Source: Jiulongibacter sp966250325 (GTDB lineage: Bacteria; Bacteroidota; Bacteroidia; Cytophagales; Spirosomataceae). Taken from it: DNA of 64,000 bases. Position 1 is the first letter of the stretch, and every line of letters starts with the position of its first letter. The DNA is taken from assembly GCA_966250325.1 (NCBI GenBank), contig CBINGY010000010.1:1-64000 (forward strand), in the 5' to 3' direction. This document shows positions 7,918 through 16,470 of the stretch, one piece after another. Under the pieces are notes generated by a model, which saw nothing but the letters and a program-made list of their open reading frames with translations, did not search any database and was not told the DNA's origin. The position numbers and the translations under genes are program-made.

Positions 7918-10900
7918 ATCGAAGGAGGCAACAGTTTATACATCACCGGAGTGACAATCCGTGTCAATATAAGGGAAGAAATTAGCCCGCCGATAATTAC
8001 CAGAGCGAGTGGAGAGTACAGGGGCGAGTGTTCCAGAACAAGAGGTATTAATCCTCCGATTGCAGTTAAAGTAGTAAGAACAATCGGAATGAATCGCGTT
8101 TCTCCGGCTTTTTCAATGGCTTCATCAATACTCAGTCCTTCCTCTGATCTCAGATAATTGGTGTAATCGACCAGGAGGATGGAGTTTTTCACTTCAATTC
8201 CTGCCAAAGCAATAATGCCTACGGTAGCGGTAAATGACAGAGAATTGCCCGTAATAAACAGAATGCCCACAGCTCCAATGATTCCGAGCGGGATTACCGA
8301 AAGTACAATAAGCGAACTTTTAAAGGTTCTGAATTCCAGAATAAGTATCGCCAGAATACCAAAAACTGTAATCGCAATTATAGCACCCAGGCCCCCGAAG
8401 GTTTCAGCCTGCCGTTCGATCTCCCCGCTCATCTGGTAGGTGTATCCTGGCGGGAATTCGACTTTTTCCAGGTTCTTTACAAACTCTGTATAGACTGAAG
8501 GAGTGAGGTATCCATCTGCAACAAATGCTGAAACCAACACAAAACGCTCCAGATCCCGGTGATTGATAAAGTTTGCAGAGCTTTCAAACCTTATGTCAGC
8601 AAGTTGTTTCAAAGGAATTTGTGCTCCGTTGGCCGCCGGAATGAAAACCCGGTCAAACACCTGGAAATCAGGGCGATCGGCATGGGCAAGGCCTACATTG
8701 ATTTCCAGCTCATCTCCGTCACTGGTTCTGAAATTTCCGGCGTTCAGTCCGGAGATTGCCATTCTCACCGACTTGTCGATTTCTGCTGTCGGTATACCAA
8801 GCATTCCAGCTTTGTCCTTATTAATAATCACCCGCATATCCGAATTAATCTGAGCCGACGGATTGCTTATGTAAATGGTTCCTTCAGTTTCTTTATAAAC
8901 CTGTTCTACTTTTCTGGCTAATTCACGCAGCATATTCATGTCATCGCCATAAATGCGGATGGCCAGCGGAGCTGCTACAGGTGGGCCCTGTTCAAATTCA
9001 GTGACATTTATTTTGGCTCCCGGATAACCGGCGAAATCTTTGCGAAGTTTATTCACCAACAGGGTTCGTTCCGGCACCTCAGTTTCTTCCTGGAGTTGTA
9101 CAAAAAGCTGGGCGTAGTTTGCGTTTGATCCCCCTCTGGGAAGGATATTGTAATAAATGCGAGGATTATCCTGCCCGATATTTGAGGCGTAATTCCGTAC
9201 CAAAGGCTCCTTTTCCAGTTTTTCTTCTACAAACCGTACCACCTCATCGGTCATGGCCAGATTCGTGCCCAATGGCGTATTTATGTTGATAAGTAACTGT
9301 GGTTTTTCTGATTTTGGAAAAACGCTTATGCCAATAACCTGAATGAGCCCGAGACTTCCTGCGAAGATTATGCCTGCAATAACCAAGGTAATCACCGGAT
9401 GACCCAATGACCAGTGAAGAATCTTTCTGTAAGAACCTTCAATGCCTTTTTTGAGGTATTGTAACACCAGGTTTCCTTCTTCACTGCTCTCTCTCGGCAT
9501 GAGCAAGCTGGCCAGAAAGGGCACAATCGTAACCGAAACAAACAAGGAAGCAAGTACGGTGGTAATAACCGCCATGGGCAAACTTCGGATAAATTCGCCT
9601 GAAGCTTCCGGCAGAAAAGTTAAGGGTAAAAAGGCAAAAATCAAGGTAGCTGTACACCCCACTACGGCCAATCCGATCTGCTTGGTGGCTAATATGGCGG
9701 CTTCTTTACGCGGGTATCCTTCCCTTAAAAACCGGGCGATGTTTTCAACCACAACAATGGAGTCATCCACGAGAAGTCCCAGGGCTATCACTAAACCTAC
9801 CACGGAGAGTTGATTGATGCCAAATCCCAGGATATCAAGGCCGGTAAGTCCTATAGCCAGAGAGAGTGGAATGGATATCATCACGATTAAAGCTGCCCGG
9901 AAACCCAACGGAATGAGGGTAATCAATACAAGTAGAATGGCAATGCCAAAATCTCTGGCTAAACCCAGAAGTCTTTTTGAAACACTTTTTGCCTGGTCAA
10001 AGCTTTTTTCAAAGGCAAATCCCTGAGGTAAACTCTCTGCAAACCGGTCAATGATGGGCGTTATCTGCTCGTTTACCTCAAAAATATTGGTATTTTTTTT
10101 CTGTGCGGCTGTGACAAAAACGGCTCTTTTCCCATTTAGCCGGGCCAGATAACTGCTTTCCTCATAGCCCATCTCTACAGAAGCAATGTCTTTAAGATAC
10201 GTGATTTGAGTGCCCGAGCTACTGACTACCGTATTACGTATTTCATCCAGATTATCGTACGAACCAGAGGTTTTGACATTTAGCTTTCTGTTTCCCACTT
10301 CAATAGAGCCCGCCGGAATATCCATGTTTTCAGCCTGGATTAGTCCCAATACCCGGTTCAAAGGAATTTTATATTGGGCCATCCGATTCGTGTTCAGAGC
10401 AATGTTTACTCGTTGATTTGGGTAAGCATGTACTTCCACCACTTTCAGATTCTTAACTTTTTCCAGTTCGTCTTTGAGTCGTTCCGCTTCTTTTTTCATT
10501 TCAGCATAGCTGGCGGTTTCAGACATGACGGCACACTGGATGATATTGACGGTCTCCGGAGTGTACCTTTTTACATCGATACTGTAAATATCTTCAGGAA
10601 GCTGATTTCTGATCGAGTTTACTTCGCGAAGAGTTTCAGCAAACTTTTCGTCGTCATCTATCGAATGCTCAAACTCCACGTTTACAACCGCCACCCCGTC
10701 TGAGGAGGTGGAGAATATGTTCTTTACTTCATCCAGCGTATTCAAACGCTCCTCTATGGGATCTACGATCAGCTTCTCCATATCTTCAGGAGAAGTACCC
10801 GGGTAAACCACAATGACGGTATTGAAGGTGGCCTTTAACACAGGATCTTCCGCCTTTGGCATATTGAGCAATGAACTTATGCCGAGCACTACAATCATCA

Positions 10901-10955
10901 GAAACACCACGATGGTGAACTGATAGTTTTTGACAGAAAATTCAGCTATTCTCAT
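7908..10955 (-). CDS. RND efflux transporter, inner-membrane pump subunit
   Basis: A 1015-residue proton-driven pump of the AcrB/MexB (HAE1) superfamily. It has an N-terminal membrane helix, a periplasmic porter domain and the TM4 proton-relay motif LVDDSIVVVENIARF with the Asp pair. The second half repeats the layout (GIIALAGIEVKNSILLVDY in the TM10 region). Length is typical. Its ATG overlaps the adaptor gene stop as ATGA (10952-10955), so translation is coupled. It is the last gene of an operon led by a TetR regulator. The exported compound is unknown; upstream enzymes suggest a toxic organic or redox-active molecule (inference). Confidence 0.96.
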   Translation of the reverse strand: MRIAEFSVKNYQFTIVVFLMIVVLGISSLLNMPKAEDPVLKATFNTVIVVYPGTSPEDMEKLIVDPIEERLNTLDEVKNIFSTSSDGVAVVNVEFEHSIDDDEKFAETLREVNSIRNQLPEDIYSIDVKRYTPETVNIIQCAVMSETASYAEMKKEAERLKDELEKVKNLKVVEVHAYPNQRVNIALNTNRMAQYKIPLNRVLGLIQAENMDIPAGSIEVGNRKLNVKTSGSYDNLDEIRNTVVSSSGTQITYLKDIASVEMGYEESSYLARLNGKRAVFVTAAQKKNTNIFEVNEQITPIIDRFAESLPQGFAFEKSFDQAKSVSKRLLGLARDFGIAILLVLITLIPLGFRAALIVMISIPLSLAIGLTGLDILGFGINQLSVVGLVIALGLLVDDSIVVVENIARFLREGYPRKEAAILATKQIGLAVVGCTATLIFAFLPLTFLPEASGEFIRSLPMAVITTVLASLFVSVTIVPFLASLLMPRESSEEGNLVLQYLKKGIEGSYRKILHWSLGHPVITLVIAGIIFAGSLGLIQVIGISVFPKSEKPQLLININTPLGTNLAMTDEVVRFVEEKLEKEPLVRNYASNIGQDNPRIYYNILPRGGSNANYAQLFVQLQEETEVPERTLLVNKLRKDFAGYPGAKINVTEFEQGPPVAAPLAIRIYGDDMNMLRELARKVEQVYKETEGTIYISNPSAQINSDMRVIINKDKAGMLGIPTAEIDKSVRMAISGLNAGNFRTSDGDELEINVGLAHADRPDFQVFDRVFIPAANGAQIPLKQLADIRFESSANFINHRDLERFVLVSAFVADGYLTPSVYTEFVKNLEKVEFPPGYTYQMSGEIERQAETFGGLGAIIAITVFGILAILILEFRTFKSSLIVLSVIPLGIIGAVGILFITGNSLSFTATVGIIALAGIEVKNSILLVDYTNYLRSEEGLSIDEAIEKAGETRFIPIVLTTLTAIGGLIPLVLEHSPLYSPLALVIIGGLISSLILTRIVTPVMYKLLPPSIKG

Positions 10956-11977
10956 GGAGCTATTACGTTTACTTTTTCACCATCTCCCAGAAAATTCGCT
11001 CCCTTAAGAATGACCGATTCATCTGCTTTTAATCCTTCACGTATAGCTACTTCCTTTTGAAAGAGCTCGCCGGTAATTACTTTTCGTTTTTCAACCTGAC
11101 GGCCGCTCAGCACAAATACATAAGCCGCTGACCCGCTCGCCTCCACAAGGCATTCTACCGGCACAAAAACCGAAGTTTTGGCTGATTCCGGTAAGATGGT
11201 GGCATTTGCTACAAAACCCGAAATGAGCTTTTTGCCTCTTGCATCCATACTCAGTTCTACCTCAAAAGTGCCTGTGGCAGGGTTTACCATTTCGGCCATT
11301 TGTGTTACTGTAGCAGGGAAGGTTTCATCCGGATACGCATCAAGAGTTACGGAAGCCCGGTCACCTAACCTCAATTTTACGATGTCTTTATCTGATACGC
11401 CCACATTCACATTGAATGAGGAGCTGCCAGTTCCCAGAACAAGAGCTGGAGCAAACGGAGTGATTAACTCGCCCTGATCGGCTAATTTCATCAAAATTTT
11501 GCCGGCTTGCGGGGCGTATATTCGTGAGAGTTTTTGATTGTATGAAGCAGATTCTACCGATTCCCGGGCTACCTGGTAGGCGGTGTTTGCGTCATCCAGA
11601 TTACTTTTTGTGGCCAGTTCATCGGCATAAAGCTTTTTGACTTTTTCCAGGTCTCTTTCTGCCTTTTCCAGACCAAGTTTTGCCTGATTCACACCGGCAT
11701 TAATTTCGGAGAGATCTAGTTCAGCGAGTAATTGCCCGGCCTGTACACTTTGACCTTCTTTAACGTACATCCGTTTTATGAGGCCACCGGTTTTAAACGC
11801 GAGCTTAAGTTCTGATTTTGAACTAAGTACGCCGCTGGCTGATATCTCATCTGAGTAACTTTTGACCTGCGGCAAAGTTACCGTAACCGCCTGTAGCTCT
11901 TCCTGCTGTTTCTCGGAAGCTTTTTCCTGCCCACATGCGATCAGCAGACCGGAAAGTAGGATAATGATTCTTTTCAT
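10952..11977 (-). CDS. RND efflux periplasmic adaptor (membrane fusion) lipoprotein
   Basis: A 341-residue adaptor that links the RND pump to the outer-membrane channel. The signal peptide ends in the lipobox GLLIACG, so Cys14 or so is lipidated. A biotinyl-lipoyl-like half (VKEGQSVQAGQLLAELDLS), a coiled-coil hairpin (VNQAKLGLEKAERDLEKVKK) and the second lipoyl half with a beta-barrel follow, as in AcrA/MexA. It starts 17 bp after the TolC-like gene and overlaps the pump start by 4 bp. Confidence 0.94.
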   Translation of the reverse strand: MKRIIILLSGLLIACGQEKASEKQQEELQAVTVTLPQVKSYSDEISASGVLSSKSELKLAFKTGGLIKRMYVKEGQSVQAGQLLAELDLSEINAGVNQAKLGLEKAERDLEKVKKLYADELATKSNLDDANTAYQVARESVESASYNQKLSRIYAPQAGKILMKLADQGELITPFAPALVLGTGSSSFNVNVGVSDKDIVKLRLGDRASVTLDAYPDETFPATVTQMAEMVNPATGTFEVELSMDARGKKLISGFVANATILPESAKTSVFVPVECLVEASGSAAYVFVLSGRQVEKRKVITGELFQKEVAIREGLKADESVILKGANFLGDGEKVNVIAP

Positions 11978-11994
11978 ATGAATGGGTATTGATG

Positions 11995-13353
11995 CTATAA
12001 TCCCGATAGTTTATTTAACCGGGCTTGTTTAAGTCTTACTGTAAACCGGGCCAGAGAAGCGGATAAGCTGGCTATCTGATGATCGTTCTGAGCTTTTAGA
12101 ACTTCGATATAGATGGCATTACTGTTCCTGTATTTTTTTTCTACCATCGTTAGCAGGGCAGAGGTACTCTGAAGGCTTTTCTGCCAGGAGTCGTAGCTGT
12201 TTCTGGCACCTTCAAGTTCATACCAGGCCTGGGTTACCTGCATTTTTATCTGCTGGCGTATCTCCTCTTCTTTGGTGGTTAAGATCTGTTGTTGAATTTT
12301 CGTTTGTTCTATCTGGTGTTTTTTCTCTTTCCCATGGAAAAGGTCCCAGTTCATACCCACTTGTGCGAGTGCATATCCCTGCTCTCTGAACGTGTAGCCA
12401 AACCCCTGAAAACCGATATTGCCTCCAAGATAAAGGCTCGGAAGAATGGCTTTTTTTTGCTGCATAAGAAGTACGGTTTCGTTTACCTTCTGGCCCACAT
12501 GAATTTGCTCAAACTCCGGTCTGTTTGACAGAGCCCGAGTATGCAGTTCAGAAAGCGGGAAGCCTGTTTTGGGGAGTAGCAGAAGGCTGTCAGCGATGAT
12601 GGGAGTTTCAGCTTCTCTGTTGATAAGGAAATTGAAGTAGGCGGCCGCAATTTTACTGTTTTGAATGGCCCCTGATTTATCTCCTTCGAGCTTGCTGAGT
12701 TCATACTGCGTAGAAAAAATGACATCCTTCAAGGCCGCGTCATTGGCTACAAGTTTCTCATTAAATTTGAGATATTCGCGAAGAAATTCTTCCGATTCGC
12801 CATAAATCTTAATGGCTTCAAGGCTTTGCAGGTACTGATAATATGCGGTTTCAATTTCATATTTGAGTTCATATTCCAGCAGCTTTCTTTTGGCTTCTTC
12901 GGTCTGAGCCAGCTCAGTTTTTATCTGAATTCCGTAACGGATATCGGAGTTAAACAGAGGTAACTCAAAGTTGAACTTAGTCTCATGAAAATTATTGGGA
13001 AGAAACTGAATCTGTTCGTTTTGCAGCGTTGGGAAATTGTCTGATTGAGTCAGCTGATTTAAGGTTCCGTATACCGGATTTAGCAGATCACCTATCGGAA
13101 ATTCTATCTTTCTTCCGCCTGCAGCCAGCGTATAGTTGGGAGCAAAAGCTATTTTAGGATAGAGATTGGAACGGGCCTCCTCAATGGCTTTAAGTGATTT
13201 CTCAATTTCCAGACGTTGCTGTTTCAAGGCAAGATTGGAAGCAGTGCCCTGTTGGATATAGCTTTCCAGAATGGAAGATTGAGCCTGTAGATGGAGACTA
13301 CTTAATCCAACGAGTAGGGAGAAAAGCAAACGGAACTTAGTATTTGAAAGCAT
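11995..13353 (-). CDS. TolC-family outer-membrane efflux protein
   Basis: A 452-residue outer-membrane factor with a signal peptide (FRLLFSLLVGLSSLHLQAQ) and two long helical repeats rich in Ala, Glu and Gln typical of TolC. The start is ATG 13353, whose signal peptide starts correctly; the longer reading from 13395 would add 14 residues and run deeper into the preceding gene. Even so it overlaps the reductase gene by 17 bp, consistent with translational coupling. It completes the three-part pump. Confidence 0.92.
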   Translation of the reverse strand: MLSNTKFRLLFSLLVGLSSLHLQAQSSILESYIQQGTASNLALKQQRLEIEKSLKAIEEARSNLYPKIAFAPNYTLAAGGRKIEFPIGDLLNPVYGTLNQLTQSDNFPTLQNEQIQFLPNNFHETKFNFELPLFNSDIRYGIQIKTELAQTEEAKRKLLEYELKYEIETAYYQYLQSLEAIKIYGESEEFLREYLKFNEKLVANDAALKDVIFSTQYELSKLEGDKSGAIQNSKIAAAYFNFLINREAETPIIADSLLLLPKTGFPLSELHTRALSNRPEFEQIHVGQKVNETVLLMQQKKAILPSLYLGGNIGFQGFGYTFREQGYALAQVGMNWDLFHGKEKKHQIEQTKIQQQILTTKEEEIRQQIKMQVTQAWYELEGARNSYDSWQKSLQSTSALLTMVEKKYRNSNAIYIEVLKAQNDHQIASLSASLARFTVRLKQARLNKLSGL

Positions 13354-13927
13354 CTTTTTCACCTGTTTGCTGTATTTTAAGTAACCATTTTTCACGAAAG
13401 CCCGCTTTGGATAACCTGATAGGACCTATGGCGGTAGTATAGACGGGTTTTACGCCAGTAAACTCAAAGGTGAGTTTCTTTACCGCAAGTATGCTGGGAG
13501 CCCAGTAATACAGGTAATAGTACCAGGAAGGCTGATCCATCGTTACTACAATTCTTCCTGTTTTTCCTGCCAGAAGTTTATCCCATTTGATCAGGGAGTT
13601 TTCGTGTTTGGAATAGGCCATTCCTGGCAGAAAGAGCCTGTCAAAAAACCCTTTTGCTTTGGCTGGAAGTCCTCCCCACCAGACCGGATGTACGATCACC
13701 AGATGATCTGCCTCCATGATTTGGTCCCAGGCATCAAGGAGATCGGGTTCCAGTTCCATTCTTTTACGGTAACCATATCTCAGATTCGGGTCAAAATCCA
13801 GATTTTGTAGAATTAGGGAGTTTACCTGTGCTCCGGCCTTTTGGGCTCCCTTCATGTAAGCTTCTGCAAGGGCGGCACAATAGCTTTCGGGATCGGGATG
13901 AGCCTGAATAACCAGTATCTTTTTCAT
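13337..13927 (-). CDS. Flavodoxin-fold NAD(P)H:quinone reductase (NQO1/KefF-like)
   Basis: A 196-residue predicted FMN or FAD oxidoreductase. It opens with KKILVIQAHPDPESYCAAL, the flavin phosphate-binding strand-loop of the NQO family, and has HPVWWGGLPAKAKGFFDR, the hallmark PxWWxxxPA loop. Such enzymes make two-electron reductions of quinones and similar electrophiles. ATG 13927 is preferred over 13969 because the family begins with this strand. Its place between a thioesterase and the pump suggests substrate detoxification before export. Confidence 0.9.
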   Translation of the reverse strand: MKKILVIQAHPDPESYCAALAEAYMKGAQKAGAQVNSLILQNLDFDPNLRYGYRKRMELEPDLLDAWDQIMEADHLVIVHPVWWGGLPAKAKGFFDRLFLPGMAYSKHENSLIKWDKLLAGKTGRIVVTMDQPSWYYYLYYWAPSILAVKKLTFEFTGVKPVYTTAIGPIRLSKAGFREKWLLKIQQTGEKDAFKY

Positions 13928-13943
13928 TTTTGATCTGAATGAG

Positions 13944-14393
13944 TTAGGATGAAGTCTTTTGGTGCTCAAAAGTGGTTTTTGCCAGATTTGAAGTGGCCTT
14001 AGCTCTCAGTTTTCCATCTTCACCCCAAAGCTCGGCCTGAATATGAAGGATGCTTTTTCCAGCCCGAAGTACCTGTGACTTAACAGTGATGGTTTCTCCT
14101 ATTTTTGAAGGCCGCAGAAAGTCAACATTCAGATTAATGGCGGCAAAAAATTCGGGCCGGCCCAGGGTAAATGTGGTCATTCCGATCACTTCATCAAAAA
14201 TTCCTGCATATACCCCACCGTGTATCATTCCGGCCGGATTGGTGAAGTCGGGCCTTACCTTAAAGTCTACTACCAGACGGCCTTCTTCTGCTTCCCTGAT
14301 AATGCCGTTTAGCCATTGGCCAAACGGAGAGGGGCTTCCCTGATTAGCCTCCAGGCCAATCGACTTTTGAAAAAATTCAAGTGCTTTATTCAT
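13944..14393 (-). CDS. PaaI-type hotdog-fold thioesterase
   Basis: A 149-residue hotdog protein. The motif NPAGMIHGGVYAGIFDEVIG carries the Gly-Gly and acidic residue used in the PaaI/Acot13 active site, followed by the central strand FFAAINLNVDFLRPSKIGETI. It probably hydrolyses an aryl- or acyl-CoA thioester. It overlaps the DUF4260 gene upstream by 8 bp and is separated from the reductase by 16 bp, so it belongs to the TetR-led operon. Confidence 0.88.
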   Translation of the reverse strand: MNKALEFFQKSIGLEANQGSPSPFGQWLNGIIREAEEGRLVVDFKVRPDFTNPAGMIHGGVYAGIFDEVIGMTTFTLGRPEFFAAINLNVDFLRPSKIGETITVKSQVLRAGKSILHIQAELWGEDGKLRAKATSNLAKTTFEHQKTSS

Positions 14394-14745
14394 GTTTGTT
14401 TCCTATTGTTCCCAGATGGGTATGATGAAATCCTGTGGTGTATTTTAGTCCGTAACCAAATATTCTGTCCATAGCAGCATGTGAAAAAAGGATTACACCT
14501 GCCAGCTGTACAGATTGATTTCCAAGCAGATAACCAGAAATCAGGACAAATACTGCCGGGAGTTTATGGTGAAAGAAGTTATATACATAAGCTCCGGTTT
14601 TGGGTCCGCTTAGGTAACCTAGCATACTAAAATCCGGTACCAGAATCAGGGCAGGAAACCACCACCACGCATAATCCAGTGTGGAGAAAATCCAGATGCC
14701 CAGAGCAAACTGAGCTACTTCTTCCAGTTTTAGTAATTTATTCAT
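14386..14745 (-). CDS. DUF4260 small membrane protein
   Basis: A 119-residue protein with four hydrophobic segments (FALGIWIFSTLDYAWWWF, the loop PDFSMLGYLSGPKTGAYVYN, a helix around LPAVFVLISGYLLG, and a last one around VILFSHAAMDRIFGYGLKY). The GPKTGAYVYNFFHHK and HAAMDRIFGYGLKY boxes identify DUF4260. Conserved His and Asp near the membrane hint at metal or heme chemistry, but the function is unknown. Its start overlaps the DUF4188 stop as ATGA. Confidence 0.85.
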   Translation of the reverse strand: MNKLLKLEEVAQFALGIWIFSTLDYAWWWFPALILVPDFSMLGYLSGPKTGAYVYNFFHHKLPAVFVLISGYLLGNQSVQLAGVILFSHAAMDRIFGYGLKYTTGFHHTHLGTIGNKHE

Positions 14746-15206
14746 GATTTCTCGTTTATTCGTTTCTGAGCTGTTTCATAGCTATGTGTGGCATCGGCCA
14801 CACCAAGCACTTTACCTAGTCCGAAAGAGGGCATGTGGGCATAGATAGCTTCGTATTGACCAGCCTTAATCATGTAGGTTTCATGCCAGACCCCTACGGC
14901 ACCATCGTTCTTTTTGGCTAGTTTGTAAAATTCTATCCAGGCCGGGTAATGCGTTTTTTGCCGGTCATTGGCAAATGCCTCCAGTTTCTCAAAAGACTCC
15001 CAATACTGAACCATAATGGATGTACGTCCGCCCCAACCTTCTGCACCCAGAAAACCACTTTCCCGATTTCTGTGAAGTTCTCTCAGCATTCTGGGCATAG
15101 CCGTGGCAGCCTGAAAAATGGCAGGAAGATTCCACCATTTGTTCACCCGCATTCCGATCAGGAATACCACAAAATCCTTGTCTTTTCTGGCAGCTAAACG
15201 AGTCAT
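14742..15206 (-). CDS. DUF4188 protein (antibiotic-monooxygenase-like dimeric alpha/beta barrel)
   Basis: A 154-residue soluble protein matching DUF4188: DFVVFLIGMRVNKWWNLP, then GWGGRTSIMVQYWESFEKLE and VWHETYMIKAGQYEAIYAHM. The fold resembles heme-degrading or ABM monooxygenases; the activity is untested as far as I know. Start ATG 15206 is chosen because ATGA (15203-15206) overlaps the DUF3995 stop exactly; the frame is open 13 codons further. It sits in the same order as in other DUF3995/4188/4260 runs (family knowledge, hedged). Confidence 0.85.
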   Translation of the reverse strand: MTRLAARKDKDFVVFLIGMRVNKWWNLPAIFQAATAMPRMLRELHRNRESGFLGAEGWGGRTSIMVQYWESFEKLEAFANDRQKTHYPAWIEFYKLAKKNDGAVGVWHETYMIKAGQYEAIYAHMPSFGLGKVLGVADATHSYETAQKRINEKS

Positions 15207-15619
15207 AAGGAGATAATTATCAAGGAAATAGATAAATAAAGGCAAAGAGGAATAAAGAGAAGGTTATCCCATTTACTGAATACCGTATGTTTTACTTTTT
15301 TGAATAATCCAACATACCTGAAGTCACCGATTATCCGGATAGCAAAAACAATGGCAGCCACTTGTGCCAATAGCTTTGCCTGGGATCCCATAATGGCTAA
15401 AATATCCCTTGCTTCAAGCGTTATTACGGCCATAAAAAGTAAGCTTACTGCTACGAGTATAGTAGGTACGGTGGCTTTCCAGCCCCGGGGAAAAACAATA
15501 ACGGGCTCACCATTGGCTTTCTGTGGTAGGGCTGCTTGCAGGCCACCTGTACCGCCGGCGGCCCAATAAAAATGAAGTAAAGAGATGAGAAGAAGTACGA
15601 AGGCAGTTACAAAAGCCAT
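15203..15619 (-). CDS. DUF3995 integral membrane protein
   Basis: A 138-residue protein with four predicted membrane helices: residues 1-20 (AFVTAFVLLLISLLHFYWA), about 48-68, about 80-100 and 118-138. The opening LLHFYWAAGG and the IRIIGDFRYVGLFKK box match DUF3995, a family of unknown function. It is the first gene after the TetR regulator (10 bp gap) and overlaps DUF4188 by 4 bp, so it is firmly within the efflux operon. Confidence 0.85.
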   Translation of the reverse strand: MAFVTAFVLLLISLLHFYWAAGGTGGLQAALPQKANGEPVIVFPRGWKATVPTILVAVSLLFMAVITLEARDILAIMGSQAKLLAQVAAIVFAIRIIGDFRYVGLFKKVKHTVFSKWDNLLFIPLCLYLSISLIIISL

Positions 15620-15629
15620 AAATTTCTAT

Positions 15630-16256
15630 TTAAACTTTCCCGCATTTAATCTGTGAAAGGAAAACATGGAATGATCGCATCATTCGTTCCAGACTGTCTT
15701 CTTCACTGTCACAGAACATTTCAAGCCTTTTTCTTGATTTCAAGGTTACCAACCCATGTACAAAACTCCAGATCATAAGACTGGCGTCATCGGTAGAATG
15801 TGAAACCAGGTAACCATCCTGCTGGCATTGATTCACCAGAAGACGAAGCAGATCAAAAGCTCTCATACCATCGTCCCATACTTCATCTTTGCACTCCAGA
15901 CTTTCCATCGGGGCTTCCATAACAAACATGAGTTCGTACATTTCAGGATTTTCAAAAGCAAAACGGATGTACTTGTTACCCATTTGCTCCAGCTGATCAA
16001 TCGGCTTAAGGGTTAGATCCAGATCACCCAGAACCCGCGTAAGCTCTGAGAACGCATCAATGTGGAGGTTGAGAAGAAGCTCATTCTTATCTTTGAAATA
16101 CAGGTAAATGGTTCCCGGGCTATACTCAATGAGATCGGCAATATTTCGGATGCTGGTTTTTTCATATCCTTTATCAAGAAATAAGGTTTTGGCTGCTTCC
16201 AGTATTCTGGATCTCATTTCTTCTTTTTCACGCTCTTTTCTATCTGCTACACCCAT
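15630..16256 (-). CDS. TetR/AcrR-family repressor heading the efflux operon
   Basis: A 208-residue regulator. The N-terminal TetR helix-turn-helix is clear (RSRILEAAKTLFLDKGYEK, TSIRNIADLIEYSPGTIYLY), followed by an all-helical ligand-binding domain. ATG 16256 is chosen because the longer frame back to 16328 would read through the promoter and operator. A perfect 19-bp inverted repeat at 16291-16309 lies in its own promoter, so it probably represses itself and the eight genes behind it, with relief by the pump substrate (inference). Confidence 0.92.
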   Translation of the reverse strand: MGVADRKEREKEEMRSRILEAAKTLFLDKGYEKTSIRNIADLIEYSPGTIYLYFKDKNELLLNLHIDAFSELTRVLGDLDLTLKPIDQLEQMGNKYIRFAFENPEMYELMFVMEAPMESLECKDEVWDDGMRAFDLLRLLVNQCQQDGYLVSHSTDDASLMIWSFVHGLVTLKSRKRLEMFCDSEEDSLERMMRSFHVFLSQIKCGKV

Positions 16257-16284
16257 AAATACACTGTTAGTAAAATTAACATTG

Positions 16285-16316
16285 CAAATAAAATGAACAC
16301 TGTTCATTTTGGCAAA
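16285..16316 (-). promoter_or_regulatory. Promoter with embedded TetR-type operator
   Basis: On the minus strand TTTG (16313-16316), a 20-nt spacer and TTTATTTG (16285-16292) make a near-consensus Bacteroidota promoter. The spacer holds a perfect inverted repeat, arms AAATGAACA (16291-16299) and TGTTCATTT (16301-16309), with one central base. A related 8-mer, ACACTGTT, occurs in the operator (16297-16304) and again at 16261-16268 just before the start codon. Confidence 0.75.
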
Positions 16317-16470
16317 ACTTTCTTCCACTTTTTTAAAATGATCTATGAAAACAGGAGAAGTGGTACGCTGAGTAGCCGTCGATTTTCTTCGTATTTTCGC
16401 TTCGCTTGTAATTTATGCGGCAGTACTGCTTTTAAAAACGACTTATATTTAGCCGGTAAATCTCCCGGGT

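Noticed and set aside
14627..14635. AGCATACTA inside the DUF4260 gene, resembling the 1148/2583 operator
   Set aside because: Only a 9-base match within coding sequence and not near a promoter.
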